Notes: generated from the sequence alone by a model not told the origin. Positions 13,727-20,327 are shown, numbered from the stretch's first letter. The stretch is 20,327 bases of DNA from JBFWRK01 sp050248955 (GCA_050248955.1 JBFWRK010000033.1:1-20327); one strand, 5' to 3'. A program made the numbers and translations.

Positions 13727-13918
13727 TCAGAGGTGGCCGCGCCGCACGAGCTCTTCGCCCACAGCGGCCGCCTGCGCCTCGAGCCGGTGGCGCTGCGCGG
13801 GATCGCGGTCGACGCCTGTACGCACCGCGCCCGAGCTCAATCGCCAGACCCGCTCGAGCTGGTCTACCGGCCAGTCCGCGAGCGCCAGTACGGGCACCTG
13901 GGCAGAGATCTCGTCCAT
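13727..13918 (-). CDS. Small hypothetical protein
   Basis: This 63-aa ORF encodes a charged, probably helical protein (ADWPVDQLERVWRLSSGAVR, then QRHRLEAQAAAVGEELVRR). It has no recognised domain. Two things favour a real gene: a TAGCGT hexamer stands 6 nt before its ATG, as at the other leaderless starts here, and it fills an otherwise empty gap. Palindromes of the same CTGAGC/GCTCAG type flank it. One covers its expected -35 region. A hairpin (13711-13733) overlapping its stop could terminate it on the minus strand, with one G-U pair. It may be a small regulator, but that is speculation. Confidence 0.5.
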   Translation of the reverse strand: MDEISAQVPVLALADWPVDQLERVWRLSSGAVRTGVDRDPAQRHRLEAQAAAVGEELVRRGHL

Positions 13919-13924
13919 GGGGCA

Positions 13925-13930
13925 ACGCTA
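13925..13930 (-). promoter_or_regulatory. -10 element of a leaderless promoter (63-aa ORF)
   Basis: On the minus strand this reads TAGCGT, with 6 nt to the ATG at 13918. The -35 position (about 13948-13953) coincides with the left CTGAGC arm of the palindrome. Confidence 0.4.
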
Positions 13931-13943
13931 GCAACGGTCGCTC

Positions 13944-13969
13944 CGCGCTGAGCGGACGTGCTCAGCGCG
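13944..13969. promoter_or_regulatory. Palindrome, 10-bp arms and 6-nt spacer
   Basis: CGCGCTGAGC (13944-13953) and GCTCAGCGCG (13960-13969) are exact reverse complements. The site lies between two divergent starts (13918 minus, 14046 plus). It contains the CTGAGC-N6-GCTCAG core also found at 13689. The position and symmetry suggest a dimeric regulator site. Confidence 0.55.
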
Positions 13970-13976
13970 TTCATCG

Positions 13977-13988
13977 CTGAGCGCTCAG
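13977..13988. promoter_or_regulatory. Palindrome CTGAGCGCTCAG
   Basis: This is a perfect 12-bp palindrome made of the same half-sites with no spacer, 11 nt beyond the right CTGAGC-N6-GCTCAG core. It lies about where the -35 would be if TACAAC (13999-14004) is the -10 of the gene at 14046. Confidence 0.45.
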
Positions 13989-14045
13989 GCCCCCGGCGTA
14001 CAACGGTGATCGCCCAACACCCCCCAACCCAAGGAGAACATCATC

Positions 14046-14540
14046 ATGGGCTTCCAATTCGATCCGAACATCACCGGCTTCATCTCCGGTGCCTTCAACA
14101 ACGTGGCGGTCGTCGAGCCGGGCGGCCTCGGGACGTCGAACCTCGTGCTCGACCCGACCAAGCAGTTCAACATCAACGTCGCCTGGGAGATCACGGGACC
14201 GCTCGCTCCGCTGTGGATCGCAGCGTTGCAGACGGCCTCGCCGAGCTGGTCGATCGCGGCGTACGCCGAGTCGGTCGGGCCGGGCCCGGAGCTGCTGCTG
14301 ACGGAAGAGGCGGTCACCGTCGCCTCCGCCTTCGACCAGCTCCCCGACGCGTGGCGCTGGAAGCACCAGCTCACCGTGCCGGCGAACCTGCTGGTCGAGG
14401 AGAACCCCGGGCCCGGTGGCCCGTCGGGCGTCTACAAGATCGTCGTCACGGCGTTCCTGAACTCGGTGCTCGGCCTCGCCGGCTTCGACATCATGGGCTA
14501 CGCCGAAGGCCCGGTCATCAAGGTGGAAGATCCGGTCTGA
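14046..14540 (+). CDS. Unrecognised 164-aa acidic beta-rich protein
   Basis: I do not recognise the family. The protein has no cysteine, no signal peptide and no membrane helix. It appears to alternate beta strands, for example TKQFNINVAWEITG (about 38-51), WSIAAYAESVGPGPE (about 68-82), WRWKHQLTVPANLL and SGVYKIVVTAFLNSVLG, ending near GYAEGPVIKVED. This is a likely beta-sandwich. The ATG is preceded by AAGGAG (14031-14036), and a 15-bp-stem hairpin follows the stop. That suggests a monocistronic, well-translated mRNA. Three palindromic half-site arrays stand upstream. The next gene encodes a BTAD-type regulator, which may control it. Confidence 0.82.
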   Translation: MGFQFDPNITGFISGAFNNVAVVEPGGLGTSNLVLDPTKQFNINVAWEITGPLAPLWIAALQTASPSWSIAAYAESVGPGPELLLTEEAVTVASAFDQLPDAWRWKHQLTVPANLLVEENPGPGGPSGVYKIVVTAFLNSVLGLAGFDIMGYAEGPVIKVEDPV

Positions 14541-14561
14541 TCACCTCCATCTGTGCACCTC

Positions 14562-14594
14562 CACCGCCCGGCTCGCGCTGCGAGCCGGGCGGTG
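14562..14594 (+). terminator. Strong hairpin terminator
   Basis: A 15-bp perfect stem (14562-14576 with 14580-14594) closes a 3-nt loop, 21 nt after the stop at 14540. It is very GC-rich with no U-tract. It should separate the 164-aa protein gene from the regulator downstream. Confidence 0.75.
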
Positions 14595-14698
14595 TCGCGT
14601 ATCAGGCGCCGGCGTCGGGTCTCATGACCTGTGCCGGCCGCGGGTGGGCGCCGGCATGGGCGACGAGGAGCGAGCGGCAGGAGAGGAGCACAGTCACC

Positions 14699-15787
14699 GT
14701 GACCGACACCGGAACCAGCACCGCCGGCGCCAGCACCACCGGAACGAGCACTGCCGGCGCGAGCACCGCCGGGATCGTGACGACGAGCGCGCACCGGTCC
14801 CGCATCGCCGCCGCGCTGCGGCCGTCCCTGCAACGCGTGGTCCTGTGGTGCCTCCGCAGTGCGGACGAGGCTGCGCCGCACGCAGCTCACCGGGCCAGGC
14901 CGGCACCGGCGCCCGCGGTGATGCCGTCGTCGGTGCCGCTGACGGCTTCGATGCCTGCTCCGATACCTACCCCGTCGCACGGCGACGATCGGCCGCTCGG
15001 GACGCCGCGGGTCGTGGTGCGCCTCCTCGGCCCGTTCGAGCTCACCGTGGACGGCACCGCGATCGTGGACTGGCAGGGTCGCCTCGGACCGATGGTGCTC
15101 AAGTTCCTGCTCGCGCAGCCGCGCCGCCGGTGCTCGCGCGACATGCTGATCGAGCAGTTCTGGCCGTACGCCGACGTCGACCGCGCCCGCAACCGTCTCC
15201 ACGTCGCCGTCAGCTCGCTGCGTCGCGCCGTGCGCGCCTCGGCGGACGTCGCGCTGATCGAGCACCAGGACGGGTGGTACCGCCTCTCCCCGACCGTCGA
15301 GCTCGCGGTCGACGTCGACGAGTTCGACCGTTGCATGGACGACGGTGATCGCCACGTCCGTCACGGTGATCCGGAGCAGGCGCTCGCCGCCTTCCGGCGA
15401 GCGGTGCACCTGTACCGCGGCGACTACCTCGCCGACATCCCCTTCGAAGAGTGGGCGTCGACGGCGAGGGAGGCCTATCGCGCGGCGTACCTCCGAGCGC
15501 TCGAGCGCGTGGCCGCGCTGGCCGAGGAACTGGGGTTCGTCACCGACGCGACCGAGGCCGCGAGCCGCATGCTGCGCGTCGACCCGTGCCGCGAGGAGGC
15601 GCACCGCGTCCTGATGCGCTGCCACGCGCGTCAGCACCGGTTGACCGACGTGCTCCGACAGTTCGAGCGCTGCCGTGCGTGCCTTGCCGACACCATCGGG
15701 GTGACACCCGGGCCCGAGACCGTGGCGCTGTACCGGCAGCTGCGGGCGGACCTGACGCTCGGCTGCGAGCTCTCCGCGCGGCCCTGA
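14699..15787 (+). CDS. BTAD/SARP-type transcriptional regulator
   Basis: A 362-aa regulator with a winged-helix OmpR-like DNA-binding domain (about 104-198: VVVRLLGPFELTVDG, then SRDMLIEQFWPYADVDRARNRLHVAVSSLRRAV). A bacterial transcriptional activator (BTAD, TPR-like) domain follows (about 203-350), with AFRRAVHLYRGDYLADIPFEEW and GVTPGPETVALYRQL. There is no ATPase or sensor domain, so it is the short SARP form. The GTG at 14699 is preceded by AGAGGAG with a 10-nt spacer. The first 100 residues are low-complexity (Thr/Ser/Gly/Ala, then Pro/Ala) and include a two-copy 10-residue repeat. An ATG at 14921 just before the domain is an alternative start. It may regulate the preceding gene. Confidence 0.87.
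   Translation: MTDTGTSTAGASTTGTSTAGASTAGIVTTSAHRSRIAAALRPSLQRVVLWCLRSADEAAPHAAHRARPAPAPAVMPSSVPLTASMPAPIPTPSHGDDRPLGTPRVVVRLLGPFELTVDGTAIVDWQGRLGPMVLKFLLAQPRRRCSRDMLIEQFWPYADVDRARNRLHVAVSSLRRAVRASADVALIEHQDGWYRLSPTVELAVDVDEFDRCMDDGDRHVRHGDPEQALAAFRRAVHLYRGDYLADIPFEEWASTAREAYRAAYLRALERVAALAEELGFVTDATEAASRMLRVDPCREEAHRVLMRCHARQHRLTDVLRQFERCRACLADTIGVTPGPETVALYRQLRADLTLGCELSARP
14711..14770 (+). repeat. Two tandem 30-bp repeats inside the BTAD regulator gene
   Basis: Positions 14711-14740 and 14741-14770 match at 26 of 30 bases. They encode GTSTAGASTT followed by GTSTAGASTA. Three of the four differences are synonymous, which suggests the peptide repeat is kept. It forms a flexible N-terminal tail. 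Confidence 0.65.
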
Positions 15788-15838
15788 TCCCCGGCCAGCC
15801 CCCGCGCCGACCCACCTGTCCGAACCGGCCAGGGCCGA

Positions 15839-15844
15839 TACCCT
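15839..15844 (+). promoter_or_regulatory. -10 element of the leaderless tkt promoter
   Basis: TACCCT stands 6 nt before the GTG at 15851. No ribosome binding site is present. This would drive the tkt-tal-LOG operon. Confidence 0.5.
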
Positions 15845-15850
15845 GGACGT

Positions 15851-17830
15851 GTGCCTGCCGAGACGTCTCCCGCGGTCCCTGCCGAGCTCGAACAGAGCGC
15901 GATCAACCTCGTCAGAGGTTTCGCCATGGACGCGCCGCTCTACGCGAAGAGCGGTCACCAAGGCACCGCCCTGGCGCTCGCGCCGCTCGCCCAGGTGCTC
16001 TACGGCCGGGTGATGAAGCACGACCCGTCAGATCCCGAGTGGCCCGACCGCGACCGCTTCATCCTCTCGAACGGTCATGCCTCGATCCTCCAGTACTCGA
16101 TGCTGTTCCTCTCCGGCTACGGACTCGAGCTCGACGACATCAAGGCGTTCCGCCAGTTCGAGTCGGCGACACCCGGCCATCCGGAGGCACGACACACGGT
16201 GGGCGTCGAAGTCACGACCGGCCCGCTCGGCCAAGGCGTCGGCGACGCGGTCGGCATGGCGATCGCCGAGCGGCAGCTGCGGGCGCGGTTCGGCGCGGAC
16301 GTCATCGACCACCACATCTTCGTGATCGCCGGCGACGGCTGCCTCATGGAGGGCATCAGCCACGAGGCCGCATCGCTCGCCGGCCATCTCGGGCTCGGTC
16401 GCCTCGTGTGCATCTACGACGACAACCACATCACGATCGACGGCAACACCGCACTCGCCTACAGCGACGACGTCGGCAAGCGCTTCGAGGCGTACGGCTG
16501 GCACGTCGAGCACCTCGGCGAGATCGCCGACGACCTGGACGCGCTCGAGGCCGGCATCCGCAGAGGCATGGCGGTCGAGGACCGCCCGAGCATTCTCATC
16601 CTGCGCAGCCACATCGGCCACCCCTCGCCCGATCTCACCGACAACCACGAGGCGCACGGCAACCCGTTCACCGCTGAGCAGGTGACGCGCACGAAGGCCG
16701 TGATCGGGATGCCGGACGAGCCGTTCTGGTCGCCCGCCTCGGTCGTCGAGCCCTACCGGAAGCTCATGGCTGCGCGTGGCGCCGACGCCCGCGGCCGCTG
16801 GGCAGCCCGCCGCGCGGCGTGGACCGGCGACCGGGCGGCCTGGGACGCCTCGTGGGCACAGACGGGCCTCCCCGGTTGGACCGACGCGCTACCGACGTTC
16901 GAGCTCGGCGAGAAGATCCCCACCCGCGTCGCGATCCAGCAGGCGTTCGTCGCCACGAAGCACGCGATCCCCGGCCTCGTCGCCGGCGCCGCCGACCTCA
17001 CCGGCAACACTGGCACCAAGCTCGACGAGGAGATGCAGTCGGTCGCCCATCCGGGCGGTCGCCAGATCTACTTCGGGGTGCGCGAGCACGCGATGGGCGC
17101 GGCGCTCGTCGGCATGGCGCGGCACGGCGGTGTGAGTCCGGTCGGCGGCACCTTCTTCGTCTTCTCCGACTACATGAAGCCGGCCGTGCGGCTGGCCGCG
17201 CTCTCGGGCGCGAAGTGCACGTTCGTCTTCACCCACGACTCCGTCGGCGTCGGCGAGGACGGCCCGACGCACCAGCCGATCGAGCACCTGGCGGCGCTGC
17301 GGGCGATCCCGAGGCTGCAGGTGATCCGGCCCGCCGACGCGAACGAGACGTCCGCCGCGTGGCGGGCGGCGATGGAGCACGAGGGGCCCACGGCACTGGT
17401 GCTGTCGCGCCAGGCGGTCCCGGTGTGCACCGACGGGTCGGCGGTCGATCGTGGCGCCGCTGTCGTCAACGACGTCACCGACCCGCAGGTGGTCCTGCTC
17501 GGCACGGGCAGCGAGGTGCACGTCTGCCTCGCAGCGGCCGAGCAGCTCGCCGACACCGGCCTCCGGGCTTCGGTGGTGTCGATGCCGTCCTGGGACCGGT
17601 TCCTCGCCCAGCCGCCCGAGTACCGCTCCTCGGTGCTCGCCGATGGCGTGCCGACGCTGTCGGTCGAGGCCGGCGCGACGTACGGGTGGGCGGAGTTCGC
17701 CGACGATTCGATCGGGATCGACCGGTTCGGAGCGAGCGCTCCCGGGAACGTTGCACTCGATCGTCTCGGCATCAACGTCGATCACGTGGTGGCCCGGGCC
17801 ACCGCGCTCGTCAACGGAGGTCTCTCATGA
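15851..17830 (+). CDS. tkt: Transketolase
   Basis: A thiamine-diphosphate enzyme of the non-oxidative pentose phosphate pathway. It moves two-carbon units between ketose and aldose phosphates. The 659-aa chain has the active-site histidines in GHQG (His36), NGHASI (His76) and PGHPEA (His110). The ThDP/Mg site is GDGCLMEG (161-168) through DDN (190-192). The central domain carries the catalytic Glu in REHAMGAA (Glu412) and GEDGPTHQPIEHL (His474). Length is normal. The GTG start follows TACCCT by 6 nt. It overlaps the transaldolase gene by four bases (ATGA), so the two are translationally coupled. A dihydroxyacetone synthase is less likely given the transaldolase partner. Confidence 0.95.
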   Translation: MPAETSPAVPAELEQSAINLVRGFAMDAPLYAKSGHQGTALALAPLAQVLYGRVMKHDPSDPEWPDRDRFILSNGHASILQYSMLFLSGYGLELDDIKAFRQFESATPGHPEARHTVGVEVTTGPLGQGVGDAVGMAIAERQLRARFGADVIDHHIFVIAGDGCLMEGISHEAASLAGHLGLGRLVCIYDDNHITIDGNTALAYSDDVGKRFEAYGWHVEHLGEIADDLDALEAGIRRGMAVEDRPSILILRSHIGHPSPDLTDNHEAHGNPFTAEQVTRTKAVIGMPDEPFWSPASVVEPYRKLMAARGADARGRWAARRAAWTGDRAAWDASWAQTGLPGWTDALPTFELGEKIPTRVAIQQAFVATKHAIPGLVAGAADLTGNTGTKLDEEMQSVAHPGGRQIYFGVREHAMGAALVGMARHGGVSPVGGTFFVFSDYMKPAVRLAALSGAKCTFVFTHDSVGVGEDGPTHQPIEHLAALRAIPRLQVIRPADANETSAAWRAAMEHEGPTALVLSRQAVPVCTDGSAVDRGAAVVNDVTDPQVVLLGTGSEVHVCLAAAEQLADTGLRASVVSMPSWDRFLAQPPEYRSSVLADGVPTLSVEAGATYGWAEFADDSIGIDRFGASAPGNVALDRLGINVDHVVARATALVNGGLS

Positions 17831-18936
17831 ACCGACTCATCCAGCTCCACGAGGAGTTCGGCCAGAGCCCCTGGCTCGACAACCTGAAGCGGGGCTACCT
17901 CTCGTCAGGTCAGCTCGCCGGCCTCCGGGACAACGGCATCCGCGGCCTGACCTCGAACCCGACGATCTTCCAGAAGGCGATCCAGGGCTCCGCTGACTAC
18001 GACGAGCAGTTCCGCTTGCTCGCCACCGACGCCAACTCGGTCCTCGACGACTACTGGGCGCTCGTGCTCGCCGACATCAACGGCGCGCTCGACGTCTTCG
18101 CGCCGCTGTACGACTCGTCCGAAGGCCGCGACGGCTTCGTCTCGGTCGAGGTCGCGCCCGACCTCGCGCACGACACCGACGGCACCGCCGCGGCGGCACG
18201 CGAGCTCCACGAGCGCATCGCCCGGCCGAACCTGTTCGTCAAGATCCCCGGCACCGCGGCGGGCACCGAAGCGATCCGACAGATGATCGCCGAGGGTCAC
18301 AGCATCAACGTGACACTGATCTTCAGCCTCGATCGCTACGCCGATGTCATCGAGGCGTACATCTCCGGACTCGAGGCGCTCCTCGCCACGAAGCCCGGCG
18401 CCGACCTGTCGTCGGTCGCTTCCGTGGCGAGCTTCTTCATCAGCCGTGTCGACACCGAGATCGACCGCCGTCTCGATGCGATCGGCTCCTCCGACGCGCT
18501 CGCGCTCCGAGGCAAGGGCGCGGTATCGCAGGGCAAGCTCGCCTACAAGCTCTTCCAGCGGGCGTTCACGGGTGAGCGCTGGGAACGTCTCGCGGCCAAG
18601 GGCGCACGCGTCCAGCGCCCGCTCTGGGCGTCGACCTCGACGAAGAACCCGGCATATCCCGACACGCTCTACGTCGACAACCTGATCGGCCCGGACACGG
18701 TGAACACGCTGCCCGACCAGACGATCGACGCGTTCCTCGACCACGGCACGCTGGCCCGCACCGTGGACCGTGACGTCGATGTCGCGGAAGCGGTCTGGGC
18801 CGGCCTGGCCGACGTCGGTGTCGACATCGACGACGTGGCGGAACGGCTCGAGCTGGAGGGCGTCAGCAGCTTCCAGAAGAGCTTCGACGAGCTGATCGGC
18901 GCGCTCGGGACCAAGGCGACGGAGCTCCGGGGCTGA
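17827..18936 (+). CDS. tal: Transaldolase
   Basis: Transfers a dihydroxyacetone unit from sedoheptulose 7-phosphate to glyceraldehyde 3-phosphate. It complements transketolase in the pentose phosphate pathway. The 369-aa protein is the long actinobacterial/cyanobacterial form. It has GLTSNPTIF (40-48), the Schiff-base lysine Lys139 in LFVKIPGT, SINVTLIFS for the next barrel strand, and ASTSTKNPAY near the C-terminal end of the barrel. The ATG overlaps the transketolase stop and is preceded by GGAGG inside tkt. The next gene begins immediately after its stop. A longer open frame upstream lies inside tkt in another phase and is not used. Confidence 0.95.
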   Translation: MNRLIQLHEEFGQSPWLDNLKRGYLSSGQLAGLRDNGIRGLTSNPTIFQKAIQGSADYDEQFRLLATDANSVLDDYWALVLADINGALDVFAPLYDSSEGRDGFVSVEVAPDLAHDTDGTAAAARELHERIARPNLFVKIPGTAAGTEAIRQMIAEGHSINVTLIFSLDRYADVIEAYISGLEALLATKPGADLSSVASVASFFISRVDTEIDRRLDAIGSSDALALRGKGAVSQGKLAYKLFQRAFTGERWERLAAKGARVQRPLWASTSTKNPAYPDTLYVDNLIGPDTVNTLPDQTIDAFLDHGTLARTVDRDVDVAEAVWAGLADVGVDIDDVAERLELEGVSSFQKSFDELIGALGTKATELRG

Positions 18937-19977
18937 ATGAACCCCCAGCCCGAGCTGCCTGACCCTGGCGTCGATGAGCTCGTCACGCAGCTGCTCGACG
19001 CGATCGCCCCCGGGCGGACGAGGCGCCACGTCGCCGATCTCATCCAGAGCACCATCACCCTGGCGAAGGCGGACACGGATCCGCTGAACCTCAAGATCGC
19101 CGCCGCCGCGCTCCGGGAGATGCGCGACGCGTTCGCGATGTTCCGGCCGCATGCGGCCGAGCGCAAGGTCGCGATCTTCGGATCTGCCCGCACCCGCCAT
19201 GACGACCCGCTCTACGCCGCGGCGCGCGCCGTCGCCGCAGAGCTCTCGGCCGACGGATGGATGGTCATCACCGGCGCCGGGCCGGGGATCATGCAGGCCG
19301 GCATGGAGGGAGCGGGACGCGAACGATCGATCGGCGTGTCGATCCGGCTGCCGTTCGAGCAGGCGGCGAACCCGGTGATCGCCGGCGACACGAAGTACGT
19401 CAGCATGAAGTACTTCTTCACGAGGAAGCTGATGTTGATCAAGGAGGCGAAGGGCTTCGTCTGCCTGCCGGGAGGCTTCGGCACGCTCGACGAGACCTTC
19501 GAGCTGCTCACACTGACCCAGACCGGCAAGGGCGTCCCCGTGCCGATCGTCTTCCTGGACACACCCGGTGACCCCTATTGGGAAGCGATCGCCGCGCTCA
19601 TCTCCGACCAGCTCGTCAGCCGCGGGTTGGTCAATCCGAGCGACACCGGGTTGTTCTTCGTCACCGACGACCACCACGCCGCGGTGCGCGAGATCACCCG
19701 CTTCTACCGGAACTACGACTCGCTGCGCTACGTCGGGGACCAGCTCGTCATCCGTCTGCGCGTCCCGCCGACGGACGCACAGCTGGACCAACTGAACGAC
19801 CAGTTCGGGTTCCTCTGCGTGCGGGGCCGCATCGAGCGGACCGCGCCGCTGCCGATCGAGGTCCGTGACGGTGACGAGGTCGAACTCGCGCGGATCATGT
19901 TCGCCTTCGCGAAGCACGGCTTCGGCGACCTGCGCCGGCTCATCGACACGGTCAACGGCTTCGTCGCCGCGGCCTGA
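18937..19977 (+). CDS. LOG-family (lysine-decarboxylase-like) nucleotide hydrolase
   Basis: A Rossmann-fold protein of the LOG group, enzymes that release bases from nucleoside 5'-monophosphates. Founding members make cytokinins, but bacterial relatives vary. The 346-aa product carries the family signature PGGFGTLDE (178-186) and the upstream MKYFFTRKLML stretch with Arg163 and Lys164. The nucleotide loop is at ITGAGPGIMQAGMEGA. It is longer than minimal LOGs (about 190 aa), with about 75 extra residues at the N-terminus and about 100 at the C-terminus. The ATG follows the transaldolase stop with no gap, so it belongs to the same operon. A substrate that yields ribose 5-phosphate would link it to the pentose phosphate pathway. 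That link is inference. Confidence 0.88.
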   Translation: MNPQPELPDPGVDELVTQLLDAIAPGRTRRHVADLIQSTITLAKADTDPLNLKIAAAALREMRDAFAMFRPHAAERKVAIFGSARTRHDDPLYAAARAVAAELSADGWMVITGAGPGIMQAGMEGAGRERSIGVSIRLPFEQAANPVIAGDTKYVSMKYFFTRKLMLIKEAKGFVCLPGGFGTLDETFELLTLTQTGKGVPVPIVFLDTPGDPYWEAIAALISDQLVSRGLVNPSDTGLFFVTDDHHAAVREITRFYRNYDSLRYVGDQLVIRLRVPPTDAQLDQLNDQFGFLCVRGRIERTAPLPIEVRDGDEVELARIMFAFAKHGFGDLRRLIDTVNGFVAAA

Positions 19978-19992
19978 GCCGCCACTCGCCCC

Positions 19993-20075
19993 CACCCCGG
20001 TTCTCTGCTCACCGGCGCCCCACCCCGGTTCTCTGCTCACCGGCGCCCACAACCCGGATCTCTGCTCACGGGCGG
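19993..20075. repeat. Tandem 28-bp repeats: two exact copies and one diverged
   Basis: Positions 19993-20020 and 20021-20048 are identical. A diverged third unit covers about 20050-20075. Each exact unit has the dyad CCGGT-N9-ACCGG around a CTCTGCTC loop. The third unit changes both arms but keeps a CCCG...CGGG pairing and the loop. There is no spacer between units. It lies in the gap between the LOG stop and the convergent Lrp-type gene, and related sequence occurs at 241-286. Confidence 0.75.
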
Positions 20076-20094
20076 ACGCGTCGTGTCCGGGGAT

Positions 20095-20110
20095 GATCAG
20101 AGATGGGGGG
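20095..20110. repeat. Inverted, diverged copy of the same repeat
   Basis: GATCAGAGAT followed by a G-run is, on the other strand, a C-run followed by ATCTCTGATC. This resembles the CCCCGG-nTCTCTGCTC core of the tandem units. The same 10-mer with a G-run occurs at 241-255. With the tandem copies it could form a larger stem between the two convergent genes. Confidence 0.5.
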
Positions 20111-20120
20111 CGGGCGGGTG

Positions 20121-20327
20121 TCAGTCGCCGATCGAGAACACGGCCTCGGTGTCGCGCTGGCCGTACGTGCGGAACGCGAGCAGCGTGCGCGTGTGCACGA
20201 TGCCGTCGAGCTGTGCCATGTGCTTCGTCACGACATCGGCGAGCAGGTCGTGATCCTTGACGCGCACGACGGCCATGATGTCGACCTCGCCGGCGACGGA
20301 GTACACCTCGCTCACGCCGTCGATGTC
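20121..20327 (-). CDS. Lrp/AsnC-type ligand-binding (RAM) domain protein, partial
   Basis: The window holds the last 68 residues and the stop codon. The 5' part lies beyond the right edge, and the frame stays open to position 20327. The sequence DIDGVSEVYSVAGEVDIMAVV, followed by VVTKHMAQLDGIVHTRTLLAFRTY and ending AVFSIGD, is the RAM effector domain of Lrp/AsnC regulators. That domain oligomerises and binds amino acids. In actinobacteria it often occurs as a stand-alone protein of about 75-80 residues without a helix-turn-helix. Whether a DNA-binding domain precedes it cannot be seen here. The GTG at 20315 is an internal codon, not the likely start. Confidence 0.85.
   Translation of the reverse strand, partial: DIDGVSEVYSVAGEVDIMAVVRVKDHDLLADVVTKHMAQLDGIVHTRTLLAFRTYGQRDTEAVFSIGD

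Noticed and set aside
13958..14698. Upstream extension of the BTAD regulator frame
   Set aside because: It overlaps the 164-aa gene in another phase and crosses a strong terminator. A good ribosome binding site precedes the GTG at 14699.
17905..20052. 715-codon open frame on the - strand across tal and the LOG gene
   Set aside because: Shadow frame opposite two well-identified enzymes. It has no domain, no plausible start signal and a biased composition.
19993..20110. CRISPR array
   Set aside because: The 28-bp units are directly adjacent with no spacers, number only two to three, and no cas gene is present.

Overview
The window is about 20 kb of high-GC, densely coded bacterial chromosome. 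The genes fit an actinobacterium: a Pup-proteasome ATPase (Arc/Mpa) divergent from a small ferredoxin, a TrmI-type tRNA methyltransferase nearby (as around mpa in Mycobacterium), a BTAD/SARP-type regulator, many GTG starts and many apparently leaderless promoters. My best guess is class Acidimicrobiia (Ilumatobacter-like). That is inference from style and gene content, since no rRNA is present. I see no phage, IS element, CRISPR array, tRNA or rRNA gene.

Layout. Positions 1-397 hold no convincing gene but contain a hairpin and a short dispersed repeat. Then come arc (-) and a divergent ferredoxin (+). From 2640 to 4572 (-) is a tightly overlapped three-gene tRNA-thiolation/methylation operon: a ubiquitin-like sulfur carrier (TtuB type), a TtuA-type 2-thiolase and TrmI. 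These would modify T54 and A58, which pair with each other in the tRNA T-loop. From 4630 to 5454 (-) are three small proteins, two of them membrane proteins. From 5499 to 10619 (-) are a LON-domain protein, a PBP4-type D-Ala-D-Ala carboxypeptidase whose signal peptide is only in frame from a CTG codon, a fused NDP-forming acyl-CoA synthetase, and an alpha/beta hydrolase. At 10681-12126 a TetR regulator and a fatty-acid desaturase diverge from a 22-bp palindromic operator.

The right half is on the + strand, apart from one small gene (13727-13918) and the edge gene. It holds an unrecognised 131-aa protein followed by a FIST-domain protein. Next is a small leaderless minus-strand ORF bracketed by CTGAGC/GCTCAG palindromes. 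Then come an unrecognised 164-aa cysteine-free protein with a strong ribosome binding site and terminator, and a BTAD regulator with a repetitive N-terminus. A transketolase-transaldolase-LOG operon follows. A cluster of 28-bp tandem repeats separates it from a partial Lrp/AsnC-type RAM-domain gene cut by the right edge.

The strongest leads are these: the TtuB-TtuA-TrmI operon and the Gly-Gly-Ala-Ser tail of its sulfur carrier; a recurring TA(C/G)nnT motif 6-8 nt before the start codon at eight genes; the TetR operator covering both -35 regions of two leaderless promoters; the palindrome-rich regulatory island at 13.69-13.99 kb; and a dispersed 3'-end repeat present at both ends of the window.
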